A DNA stretch of 64,000 nt from Hofstenia miamia. Lineage: Eukaryota > Xenacoelomorpha > Acoela. A program made the position numbers and the translations under genes. Shown here piece by piece: positions 23,831-37,438 of this stretch. Within the stretch, counting starts at the first letter, position 1. Each line of letters begins with the position of its first letter. Under the pieces are notes generated by a model. It did not search any database, had not been told where the DNA came from, and saw nothing but the letters and a program-made list of their open reading frames with translations. Location: the NCBI GenBank assembly GCA_004352715.1, contig SCFE01000014.1, forward strand, positions 1,506,441 to 1,570,440. Direction: 5' to 3'.

Positions 23831-25365
23831 CGTTCCTGTAGTCAATTGGAAATAGGTACTTCTACGACCCCATTAAAAAGCTCTAAATTTTGTATTTCTA
23901 AGCTACGTTTTGATACCCCACCTTAGATTAATTAATAGCGCTTTTTTAATAACTGCTTCTCTGGATTTTTGTCACGAGCTTAATCATGTAGAAATTTAGT
24001 TATTATATAAAAACAAGTTGGTATTCCTTAAAAATTTATAAAAAGTCAAAAAGAACATTTTACTCTACTTGAAATTATTATCGCAGACTTTCATTGTCTC
24101 ATAATGGTCATATAGCGGATGTTACACAATGGGCTTTGTCTCGGGGTAAATGAACTAAGCAAATGCTTTTGGAGTAATATATAACGGACCATGCCCCTGC
24201 ACATGCTCAGAACGATATTATCTTATGCCGGAGTAAATAAGAAATATGTAAATAAACGATATCATATTACAACATGGATGAAACAAAATCGGTTACGTTT
24301 CTACTAAGATACGCACATTACTTTTGCATTCACGATGCTTGACAAATATTCAATGCTGTAGGATAACTTGTTAAGAATATAAATAGCGGAAGTTAGATTT
24401 GCTGTTTCATTTTGCAAATTGACCGCGAGCCATATGTCAGATTTGGAAATGATCTTATATTTATTTACCAATTCCTATAGTTTGATTTTTGCTAATTACA
24501 AAGTCAATTTTAAACAGATATTTATCCTCATTATAATTTCTTTGCAATATAGGATAATTTATTCATTATCTGCATGTTAGAGACTTTCATTAATTTCGGT
24601 AATGGAACAACAACGGTAAGCTTGACATTGGTAGTTTTGAAAATATGTCATTTTTGGAAAAAATTCATTAGATTTAAATAAAAATTTCCATAAATCAAAT
24701 TTAAAAAGGAAATTGGAGAAGTAGTTTACCAATTCTACAATTGATTTATGGAACGGGCTCCATCAAGATAAAAACAAGTACCAAATTACAATACATTTAA
24801 AAATTTGTTAATATTTCATTTAAGAAAAGAAGATTCAATTATTTGGCAAATTTTGTAAATAACTTTTCTTGGCGCCCTGTATTATTTTACATTTAAATGT
24901 TTTCATATCACGAATTCTTTTACAAAGGAAATTTTTCCCCTTTAACGATCCTTTGACAAAAGATTGAGGTACAAAACTTAACAAAAAGATAAAAAAACAT
25001 GAGCAAACTTTGGAGGTAGTCAAAACATAAAATACATTTAGATTGTTTCCTTCCAAAAGTAAAAAGGAAACTCAACCCTTTGACAAAACGAAATCATATA
25101 TTGCAAATATTTTAAATACTTAATTGTTTGTAATACTACAAATATAATTATCATTCAATACACTACAAAATTAATTACAATTTAATTAAATATACACAAT
25201 TTAACAACTATTTACAACAACGTTAACACAATAAAATTAACTAAAACTGCACAATTAATTAAAAGCATGATTGCAAAATCAAAATAGAAAAGACTTTCTA
25301 CGTTTGTCGTCTAAAGGCACAATGAAATGATACAAAATTAATAAATTAACTCAAGAATTAAAAAG
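23831..25365. other. Intergenic DNA 3' of NPHP3
   Basis: 1.5 kb with no supported gene. Several AATAAA signals on the minus strand in the first few hundred bases past the NPHP3 stop could serve its 3' end. Confidence 0.35.
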
Positions 25366-28300
25366 CTATGCTAGAGATGGCAAAGCGTTATAAAATCCAG
25401 CGGGTAGTGGCGGATCATCAACATTTCTGGAAGAAAACTCATGAATTGAGGTGGCTCGTTTATAAAGAAGAGCTGCATTTTCAAAATCGTTCTAAAACAG
25501 ACATTCTGCAATCAATCAATGATAATAGATAACAAACCATTTTTGAATTAGGATTCAGAGACAATTACGAAACAAACAATTCTATATTGGATTTTAAGAA
25601 AAATTTCGATTTATCTATATAAGTAAACCAGCTATCAAGTGTATTATAATCAAAATAAATAAGACCACATCCAGAAAGGCGTGATGAAGCTGAAACCCGG
25701 TTCCACTCATATTGAATTACAAAAATACTGAATTACTGTGAATTCAAAGCAATCACGGTTAATATTTAAATACCCGTGAAAAACGGAAACCAACGCTTAA
25801 ATGGAAATGAAAAACAGCCCCAAACGGAATGGGCGAGCTGAGCCCACTTTGAATTGTGATTCACATCATGTAATATTTTTCACAACAAACCTGCTCAAAT
25901 TTGAATAAAGCCATGTTGATCAGAGTTTCAGCAACACGCTCGTGCTGAGAACCCAGCGCGTTTTCGTAAATACTCAAAGCTTTCTCATACAAAGGCCAAG
26001 CTGCTTGGAAGCGTTTCTAAATGGTAAAATCAATATCCTAACATGATGTGGATACTAATAACAATTATATAAGTAAAACACATTTCTAAAGGTACATAAA
26101 ATCAAGATGAATAAAATATAATGGAAGAATAGTTAAAAATGTAGAAATACAAATGTATAAATATTATTAAGATTTCAAACCATCTGGCAATACAAAATGG
26201 CAAGATCAATGTAGGCAGCAGCGATAATCGGATGTTCATTACCAACGGTCTTTGAGTACATCGAAATAAGCTCACTGTAGACCACTTCCAGCGACGAGAG
26301 ATTATTCTAAATTTATAGACAATATTACAAATTCTTTAGGGAACAAAAAAGTTTTCCGCATTAACTTATAAAATCTTTACCACACGAAATTTACTTATGA
26401 ATCAAGCGATATTTATACGCTAAAAGGAATTAAAAATGCTTCTTCAGTTATTGAAATTTTGAATGGCACGGCAAAAATAGGGCACATTTCTCAATAAAAT
26501 TTATGTTTAATTTTGTATAGATAGGAATGGATATGTATAAAAAACATTCGGACATACCTGCTTTTTATAGCATTTCGCTAAATGCTGCATAGCAACAATG
26601 GTAGAATTATGACCTATAGGCAATTCCTTCTTACGAATGTCTACACACCTAAAGCAATGTTGCCTATTCAATTGTCTTTAACAAATGATTAACCAGTTAG
26701 CCAAATATGTATATTTAAAAACTTTGCTAAACCATTTGAAATGTGTTCCAGATTATAACTATTTTTACTACGTACAAATAAAAATGAACTATGAAATTAC
26801 ATTCCTACGACGAAACCAGGTTGAGGTAAAACGTAGTTAGCAATTGTAAATGATTCATGCGCCTTTAGGACATCTCAAGCGACTCTTTGTGTTTTCAGTT
26901 ATGATGGATCGAAAATACAAAATTACTAGAATATTATGATACTGTTGGGGAGATCATCGCGAAACTTGAAATGAGTGTATTCTAAGAATGTACACAAGCA
27001 CCTAGTCGCAAAAAATTTTTTGAATCAGGTAACACATCTGATGTTCGAAAAGCTATAGTCACATTACAAGACAGATACTCCTTCAAAAAAGCGAAAATTC
27101 TAAAGGAAATGGAAGAAACGATTCAAAAACTGTGCTTAGTTTCTCGTTATATCTGTATTGCTCCATCAAATGGTCAGAACGACACAAAATATACTAGGAC
27201 TTGGTAAGAGTGTTAAACGAGGGAGGAATGTGCTTTCATAAGCGTCATCACATATTCAACATTTATGGTCACGTATGCGTTGTTCTGTTTAAAAATTCCA
27301 ATAGCGGTCTTATTAAATATATCTGACTCTCGATCCCTCTACAATTAAAAAAAAATTGGCTTGATGATAGCTGTCAGTTAAATATATTCTGTTGCTACTG
27401 CGAAGACGAATGGAGGACAAACGAAGAAGACCTTTCAGGGCATGCAGTTTGGTACAAACTACTAGAATTCACAATAACAAAATTAACTAGCTATTTAATA
27501 TGCATTCAATGCTATTCACACGTGTGCGCAATACCTTTTGTACGGGGGAAGCATTTCTAAATGATCAAATCACTAGTAAAAACCTCTTTGCAAAGTACAA
27601 AAATGTACGAAATGAAATGTTAAAAGATTATTGCATATTCTTAGTCGACACTGCATTTAAAGACAATGTTTCATCAATTAGCCTTTATGAACACCTTTTA
27701 ATTGACAGAAGATTGAATTTCCAAAATAAATCCCAGCATCGACAGAATAAATAGAATGATATGGATTCATTCAGACATTGTTATAGACATTCTAGAATTT
27801 TTGCGATGCCTGTGTATCTACAAGAATATCGTCGTCCTCTTGCCCTTTGTAGTGAAATTTCTAATTGTGTTAAAGTCAAGCCATTCTTCTAAGAATTTTG
27901 TCTGGTATCTTGAGCTCTATTTTAAGGAATCTGCTTGACAATCTACAAGGATGTCAATTTGCATGAAGACGTTCTCGTAGATTAGACACGATTGGTAATT
28001 AATGACATTTGTTAATTCGGTAGAAACTATTGTACATAAATTTATATCTTATAGTAAATTTGATTAATGAAATATTTAATTATTTACTTGAAACATTTAA
28101 AGCTTTTCCTGTGATGAAAAATTCCACATCGAATTAGAAGGTATTTTTTCAATGCGTTTCAAATGATTGTGGAAATTTAATGTTTTTCTTTAAATACAAA
28201 CATCATGATCACCCAATGCGACTTTGAAGAGGAATTTCTGAAGGCTTAAGTAGGAATAACTTCCCAAATATTGATGCTATTATAATTACTTCAGGTGTAC

Positions 28301-31300
28301 TGCAATGCTCTTCATTTTAGCATAGTCTAACCACCAAACTTCATTAAAAAAAGAATGCCATTTTAAATGTTACTACCAAATGAGTGGTAACGATTTTGGG
28401 AAAACTTTTCTCGAAGAACAGTAAATTCAGATTACTGACAATACGCGCGATTTAACATCCAACGAATTGAAATTTGTTGCTATATTGAGTTCTTGATAGT
28501 GAATTATCAACAAATATCTAATGCCTTCCAAACCAATTTGAACAATGGCTGTATTAACCTCTTCAGTGCCAGACTATTTTTGGACACATTTTTAATTGGT
28601 ACAAAATTATGTACCTCAGCACTGAAGAGGTTAAGCGCCTTCATCAACATGAAAACATCAAGATTGTTTTGTTGCGAGATTTCGATTTTGTAATAATTAT
28701 ATTATTTTAACTTGTAACTTGCAAAAATCTTTAAAAAAATTTAATTGTGCTGTGCGTATGAATAAATCCCTAAACATGAATAGCAAAAATAAAAATCATT
28801 GATAGCCAAAAAATAAATGGTGTTCCCACACAATAGCATGAAATACACATTGAAAAGAATGAAGAATGGCAATTTCTTGATTTTGATCACAAGGTAGCCT
28901 CATTTAGTAAAACTATCGAAGACATGAACCTAAAAACGTTATTAAGCCTTCAAAATTAACGCAAACTTCAGTTTTTCCTTCAAACATTGATTTGAAAGAA
29001 GTAAATATTGTGCTAAGAAAACCTTGTAAAGAAACAGTAGCAGCCTTAATCTTCTTCCACAAACAATGTTGCATCTGAAAGCGCGGATTTATAAAAATTC
29101 AATATTATCAATCTTAACAATATGTTAAACACGAGACATGTATATTACTTGGAAATAGCCCTAATCCTTGATAAATACGCTAATAAAAGTACTTCAAACA
29201 TCTACTACATTCAGAACGCTAGATTAAACCAGGGAAAAAATGACATGGTTTGTACAAGAGAGTCCCTTTATATACTTTTTTAGGTTTAAACAATTACAGA
29301 AAAACAACCTCTCGTAAGCATTCTGTGCAAGATCATGGCGTTCAGTATCCGTGTAAACACCTGCCAAATTGTAGAGAGTTTGCGAGCACTCTTCATGATC
29401 CTTTCCCCAGATCTCTATTTGCATTTCAAGGGCAAGATTAAACATTGACTCGGCAAGATCGAATTTACCCTAAAACACTTAATATACAGAACTATCAATA
29501 TTTGTTGGTTTAATGATAATAACATGTATAAAAAAACAATGACATGGTGAGTTAGGACGCAATCAAATTACAGATTTATTCGTGATTGTTGATCTCAAAA
29601 AGAATATGAATTACGGATCAGAAATGTAGTCATGGGGCTAAAAGGCAAAGCACATAACCGTGGCATTTCAGAGCATTCTGGCTGTTCAATGAATCTTCAA
29701 TAATAAAAACTATACATAAAAAACTTCTATTTTCATAAATGTAATACAATCAGCAAATGGAGAAACCTGAAAAACCAACTGAATTCGATCTTTTAGAAAA
29801 TTCTTAGGCTCTCTTTTTTTACTAAGTGTCCCTTCTAGAGAGAAATCCTTGCCACGTCAATGTTGCGGAATTTCCGTTTCAATAAATATAATATTCATAG
29901 TATTTAATGTAAAATCATTCAGTTGTTCATGTTGAAACTTTATATATTAAAGAGCTGATCTATTTTTCCAATGAACATAAAATTCACTACGTACATAATG
30001 AATTCAAGAGATAGCTTGCGAATATAATTTTAAATCGATTTGAAACTCACGATTGCGAATTTATTGAAAATCACGCTCTTAATTTCACTATCAATTTGTA
30101 TTGAAAGTGTTTAGGAATGGATAACTACGTGAGAGAAGAGAGCCGGGTTCTATATAAAATAATAATAATAATAATAATCAATGACTTTATTTAGCCGCTG
30201 AAGGCATACACAACAAGAAAATAAAAACAAGTCAAGTTTTACATTCACATTAGTTAGATGCAAGTTATATTCTTCGCAAATTTCAACCTTATACAAGCAA
30301 CTTGCTTTAGCCAATGGCAAATACTACTTTCAATTATCTGTACCCCTAATGCAACGTTCAATATTTTAATATTGTAAAGCAATAAGACGTAATTTCTCTC
30401 CAAGATAGGTTTTCGGTTAAATCAAAAAAGAATTTGCCAAATATAAAAAATGTTAAATGCCTATTTTTAACACATTGAATATTTGAGAGAAAAGGGCTTT
30501 GCCTTTAAAATGATCACTCAACTTGATCAGAACTGAGATGCTCCCTGTTGCAAACAAATTGATTTTTAAGTTGTTAGGTAACGACAAAACACATTCAAGG
30601 ATAGCCAAGCTTGCTTGACTCTTGGGCGGTGTTGACAATAACATTAAATTTAAGAGAAACTAGAAAACATTTACTTAACCGATTTTTTTTACTAAACTTG
30701 GTTGAATAACAGAATATAAAGGCAAATGATTAAATCGTAATTTAATCTGACTTTTTGAATTTTAAAAAATGATGCTTAGTGGGCGAGGGTAAAAGAGAGA
30801 ATAAAATGTGTGCCACTTCACTTAACGTTTCAGCAAATGCTGTTTTTCTGTGTCGTTAACAAAATTTATAAAATTTGATAATTCATTTGAGTTTTTCACA
30901 TGCTTTCAAATTTATATAAAACGTGCGAAAGTGTTAGGTAATAAAACTTTTTTGGGTAGCAATAATAAAACAGACCTTTGAACAGATTTTAAAGTATATT
31001 TACACAGATATTTTATTAACCAAACTGTTAACACATCTGATTGTAAATATGGTCATCACTGCACTAAAGTAATTAAAAATAACGTAATGCCGACCTGGAG
31101 ATAGTACAGCACTCCTAGATCATTGAGGCTCTTAGCTTTTTCAGGTGAGTGATTTGAATCATTGGCGTTTGTAATGATAGTGTCAGAAACGGCACTGATT
31201 TTATTCGAGAATGTTGATTTTTTAATACTTCTGAGCTTTAACTTTAATGTTTCACTTTGCTTTACTCTAAAAAGATATATAAACGTATTACATGTAAATA

Positions 31301-34300
31301 AAAATACATAATAGAAATGTACTAATATCATTTGTACAATTGAATGGTAGCCGCAATAGACGATAAAAAAATAGATGCGCAAACATTAAATTTTGAAAAC
31401 GTTCTCATTGTGGGGTGAACCACCATTCCTCCTTTTTCAAAAACAGCCTAAAGATTATACAAAATTGCGGACTTTTTATGTGATTATTGCGATACAAAAT
31501 AATTTTTTTACTGTTTTTCCTATGATAGAAACCGTTTTTCTAAAAATTTTCTGCTTTTCCATCTAAAAATCTAGGTTTCATGTGTAAAAATATAAACCTT
31601 AAAGTTTTTGTGAAAAACCTCATAACTCATTATTGAAAGTCTTGCAAATCATGACTAGATTTTGAATAACTTGCAAATATGTGAAATTTTCTAGGACCGC
31701 GCCTGGTTTTGGCAGAGTGAATGCTTAACACAACATAAAGAATAAGTTTCAAATAGACATGCTTAGCACTAATGTTAATGAAAGTCTGAGAGAAATATGC
31801 ATAAATAAAAAAAATTCTTACCTTCCCAGACGTTTATATAGAAGGATTAAAAGCTGGTATGTTCGTGCCATGTCTGTGGAGCAGTTGTGCGCTTCTTGAA
31901 TTTCGATAGCTTGTTTTAAGAGCGTTTCAGCAGTGTGAAGCTTATCCCATTGCACATGAAGAAATCCCAGTTGGAAGAGCGACATTCCAACGGCACTGTC
32001 GTCAGGATCAAGGTAAAGCTCTCGCAATTCAAGTGAACGTTGCAGCAAATGAGTCGACTAGGAAATGGAATTTAGTAGCTGTACATATATCTGATATTAA
32101 ATTTACAATGCATATGCCTGCCGATAAATACAAATGCTATTTTACGAAATTTTTACGAAAATACACACAAAATGTTCGATAAAATGTTTTGATAACATTT
32201 GTCTAAGCAAAGATGTTTGAGAAAAATATTTTATTAATACATATATACAAGATTTTAACAACCGTAGATAGTAAGCTGACTTCAAATAAAAACTGTGCAC
32301 TAACAGTGCTCTTGTACTAGACTCGCAAATATCTATATTTGGGCCTTCCAAAATACCTTAACAATTCGATTAGGAGATTTGTATATAAAAACATACAGTG
32401 CACATTTTTAAACATATGTTTCAACCACGTGGACAAATAGTCTGACTGAATAAATGAGAAAAATACGCAGAAGACAACTTGGTTTATACTCGAAACTGTA
32501 TATGAACCATGTTAAAGGATTTTAGAAAAACTATTTGCTGAGCCTTTTTTTGTTGCAATGGAAATAATACTTATTACTGTTATTATTATTAAACGCATTC
32601 GAACTAATATTCACGATAAAAATATAGGCTAAAATCATTATAATAGAGGATTGAGATTCAAATTGAAAAAATAGAAAACATTAAATACCTTTTCAAATAA
32701 TGACAACTCTCTGTATAGCACACCAAGCTTCTCATAAACATTAGCCACTAGTTCAAAATCTTCACCTAAAATATTAGAAATCCATTTATCATAAATCAAG
32801 TTTACAAATAGATTAGATACCCAAAGTGTTATTAAACTAAAAAATTACTTGATTTTGAAAAACTTGATTCATAAACCTCAGCTATTTTCTCATTTGGTAC
32901 TCCTATAGACTCCCAAAAAGCAACGAAGAGATGAAGGGAAGAACTAAAATTATCCAATTACATATGAAAAGGAAAGAATTTGAAATAATGTAATAGCAAC
33001 CTTAACCTTACTTTTAGAAAAGTTACCGTAGCAAAGGTACTCCGGGCAATTAGGTTACCAATCAGTCCAAAGCAAAGGATATCACTTGCATTTATCTAGA
33101 CAATACACAAAATACCAAAAATAAATCCTAAAAAGATGTATACACTGACATCTGTATAAATTGTACAGAATGAACTGAATAATCACTCATGACATTTATA
33201 TTCAAATACAAGGTTGTTTTAATTATCGCGGGATTTCCAATCATTAGTATGTGTACATTGAAAAATCCAAATCAATGATAATTTAAAAACTAAAAGAATA
33301 TTCAATCTATTACATGTATTCATACATGCACGAAAATAAAGAAACGTCAATATGTACGTTCATGAAGGGGGGGGGGGGNAAAAATTAATGTGACCTCACT
33401 TAAACATTCAAATAGTTCTTTGATGAAAGCAGCTACCTTTTCGGCACGCAAAAGCATCCTTTTCCTCATCTCTTCAGAACGACGGGGAACAAATTTCGCA
33501 GACGTTCAACCTTCAAAATATTGTTTTGACAAATTCCCTTACATTTCGTTCTTAAAATGGAGGAAGCATAAACACTTGCAAACATGTTAGTTGTATAATT
33601 GCAATTTCTGTAACTGTAACGGTTTTATATATCTGAATGAATGTAATATATCGAGGATAGCAAAAAACAAGTATTTAAGAACATAAACCATTTATGAGTA
33701 GATGATCGCGAAGTAAATGATATCATTATTCAATTTAATTTAATACAACTGGTTTCCTAAACCTCTGAAGATATCGTCTAGAAATGCACAATATTAGTGA
33801 AAATCTGCAGTAAAAATGGGACATACTATGAGAATAAGTGTTGGAAGTTGGAAATCTTTAACAGGACACTTCTCACTTCTTCACAAAAATCCAATTGCTG
33901 CAATAAGTATAGAACATTAATGAGCTGGTCAAGTGAAATATGAACCGAAGAATCTTCTCTAAACGTATACTAGAAAATATCTTTCACGTAATTTATAGTG
34001 CTTGCATCTCAATTAAATTATACATAAATTAATCAAACACAGAATATTTAAGACAAACTCATAGCCTTGTAAACAAACGGTCATGATTATATGCTGTTAA
34101 ACAACGATTAGAGTTTCGAATCAATTCTTAACTGGCATGGTTACTTATTGAAAATATTTAAAAAATCGCGATTACCTAGTAAATAAATTATTTTAAAGCA
34201 ATGGCATATAAACAAACCACCTACAATTGATTGTGTGTTAATCGCTGTCAATCAATTTTAATAAACGCTCATTAGTTGTGACCTGAATTTAGGGTAAAAT

Positions 34301-36829
34301 TAAATATCAAATCTGTTTTGGATTTGCCCCACATACTCTAATGTATGTATAAGCACAAATTGTAGTACATAAACTACACAAGAAGAACAATTTAGCCATA
34401 CATAGACTTACAGAAAGTCATATGATAGCATATCACAGAGATATCTATTTAAATAATTTCGTTAATAGTTCTTGTCTGCAATAAAACATGACTTAAAAAC
34501 AATGACGCTATGTCACCCATAAAAATAAGAACTTTGAATAAAACATTTTTTCTTAAAAACAGCTGTATAACATAGAAATATGTACAGAAATAAATTTAAA
34601 AAAAATTTTTTCTCAGTCATTAATCACTCTGTCAAAACGTTATTAAGAAATAGAACTTACAGCTTGTCAATCCAAAAGCTACTGTATTTTTCTTGAATTT
34701 TTCGATATTCAGAACGAGATATCAATTTTATAACTGATTCCACAAACTAAAAACCGTATTAATTGTACGATATATATATAGATAAATGCATAAGGAAAAA
34801 AAAAATAAACTAAGCTAAGGCAATAAACTTAAAAAAATACCACACAAACAACATTAAAAAAAATTAAACTATTTAGCCAAACGTTATGCTAAAAGAGTTT
34901 CTAAGCATAATATTGTAATGCAACTGAAACAAAATTTAAGCGATTTAACATTTTTGTATAGCGTTTAATGCAAATAATTAATAAAAGCTGCAAGCTAATT
35001 ACAGAAAAAGATGATATACACAAATTATAAAAATAGTAATACATAAATATAGTCAAAACAAAAAAAATTTAAAAAAATTTACCATTGAGTGTAAGAAAAA
35101 GAACCGTCCTCGCCTTTCGCCAACGAAGTTCAAAATGATCATTTCATCAATAATAGCATTAATCAAGTTAGTAGGAACATTTAAAAACATGGAAATGTTC
35201 AAAAGCATTGTTCCACTATAGGACATGACAAGCATCGCAAATACCTAAAATAAATCATTTGTAACATTAACACGATTTTGTTTCTTCATCCAGAATGAAT
35301 AAAATGTTAGTGGATTAAATTAAAATAAATTCACGTTAAATTGAATATAGGGAAATATACATAAATGAGGTGCACATGCCATAGAAATACACTATAAAGC
35401 AAGCGTTCTCTAAGGCGTGCTTGACCCATTCAACCCTTTAACCATGTGCCAAAGTCAAAATTTCATTCACCCCTCATTTCCAAAATTTCAATGTCTCCTG
35501 AGGGTGGCTACAATTATTTTACAATATTCGGCTCAGGACATCTCCAGTAGACCTTTTCTCCAAGGTCATAACTCACCTCTTAAATTTTCGAATTTCACCC
35601 CCAATGAGAACCTCTGTTCTAAAGATAAAAGACGCGATGAGATAACTTAAGAACAATCCATCCAACTCAATGTTATTTGCAATTTTAACAAACATCCTTA
35701 AGTTAAATTCCCAAACCATGTTTTCTCTGACCAAAATCAAATAAGAAAAATAATATTACACTAAATTTTTTTAAACATCTTTTGAATATAGTCTAAAGTA
35801 TATGATTTCAAAAACAATAGAATTAGTAGGATAATTAAACATAAAATTATCTCACATTTTTAATGAGTTCGTTATTGACAGAAAATTTGAGAACTAAATG
35901 ATTAAGAAGCCCATGAACAAGTCCCTGCTGAAACTCTGCATCCGGATATTTTTCCAACAAAATACAAGCACAAGTAACTTCCAAGTAAGAAGAGAACTGA
36001 GACAGCTTCTCACAATAAGAATGATTCTAAACAAAAACAAATTAAGCATTGCCACTCTAGCATGCAAGAAACACAAACACAGAGCTTCTTGAAATTGGCA
36101 AGCAATAGTATTGAACTAGAAGCCTGATATTAATCGCCTTTGCAAAATTTATATAAACGATATCAAGTTAAAGTCAACGGATAAAGTATTTCGTAGAAAA
36201 GATGAGATGTTACTCATTATACAATTGTTATCCCTAATCTGGATTATCCTTGTCAGAGTCCAAGTACTAAATTTAGTACTTATTATAAACATGTCTTCAG
36301 CATGCCCCTACAGAGACAAATTCAAACTATTTCTAGTTGGGCATTAAAGTAATGATTATTTATTAGTTTCACTAACCGCAATTTTTCCTTCATGTTTCTG
36401 TTAGCTCTAGAATTGGAACTATTGCAATTACATTGTGATGACAAGAAAACAAAAGCCAATAGTTTAGTTTCTTCTTGTAATACATGATATTTAAGCATTA
36501 GATAGCCTCAATAATTGTTTTGAATATATATCTAAGTGCATATTTGCTATTTATATTCAAACTTTTTATTAAAATTTATTTTTTGTCACTAAATTTAGGA
36601 CTCACTGACTGTATTGACCTCATTAACTCATACCTTGAAAAATATTTACCAATAACATGTTGGGAAAAAAACTGCATTTTTTACCAATCTATACTTAACC
36701 AAATTTGGGAATAATTTTGTAATTAATATTGGTTATATATTTTCAAATTTTGTGGAATTCGTCTTGCCGAGGCATTGAGATATCTACAATTACGAGTGCA
36801 TTTGTTTAATAATTTTAGGATTTCAATAA

Positions 36830-36875
<46 letters not shown>

Positions 36876-37388
36876 AAATATAAGTAGGCATTTGTACATT
36901 TTATATAAGTGATATGCATATTCGGCATTTTTGCATTAAGTGCACGTATATTCGGCATTTGTGTAAATTATCTATTATATTCGGCAGATGTATTAGGATA
37001 AAAACTTCAGTAACATATTTGTTCAGTTACAAGTGTGGTAATAATCTAAGATAGAAGCTTTGAATTGACAAGGAATATCCCTATGAAATGTTCAGGGATT
37101 CTTTTATAAGTTTTCTTGCAAAAAACGTAACTTTGTGCAATCTTACGTCTCACTGACTGTATTGACCTCATTAACTCATACCTTGAAAAATATTTACCAA
37201 TAACATGTTGGGAAAAAAACTGCATTTTTTACCAATCTATACTTAACCAAATTTGGGAATAATTTTGTAATTAATATTGGTTATATATTTTCAAATTTTG
37301 TGGAATTCGTCTTGCCGAGGCATTGAGATATCTACAATTACGAGTGCATTTGTTTAATAATTTTAGGATTTCAATAATTCATATATAC

Positions 37389-37438
<50 letters not shown>

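Larger units (their letters stand above)
25366..32765 (-). other. NPHP3: NPHP3 exons 17-24: TPR array
   Basis: Tetratricopeptide repeats: [129 protein letters not shown] and [18 protein letters not shown]. The last three exons are each exactly 126 bases in phase 0, one 42-residue TPR per exon. The final exon ends FYNALPSLA and stop, shorter than the vertebrate tail. TPRs serve partner binding. Confidence 0.92.

Noticed and set aside
33005-33098. Minus-strand stretch with AG and GT borders near NPHP3 exon 16
   Set aside because: Joined to exon 15 it gives an immediate stop, and it has no similarity to the protein; exon 16 (32943-32849) joins exon 15 directly in phase.
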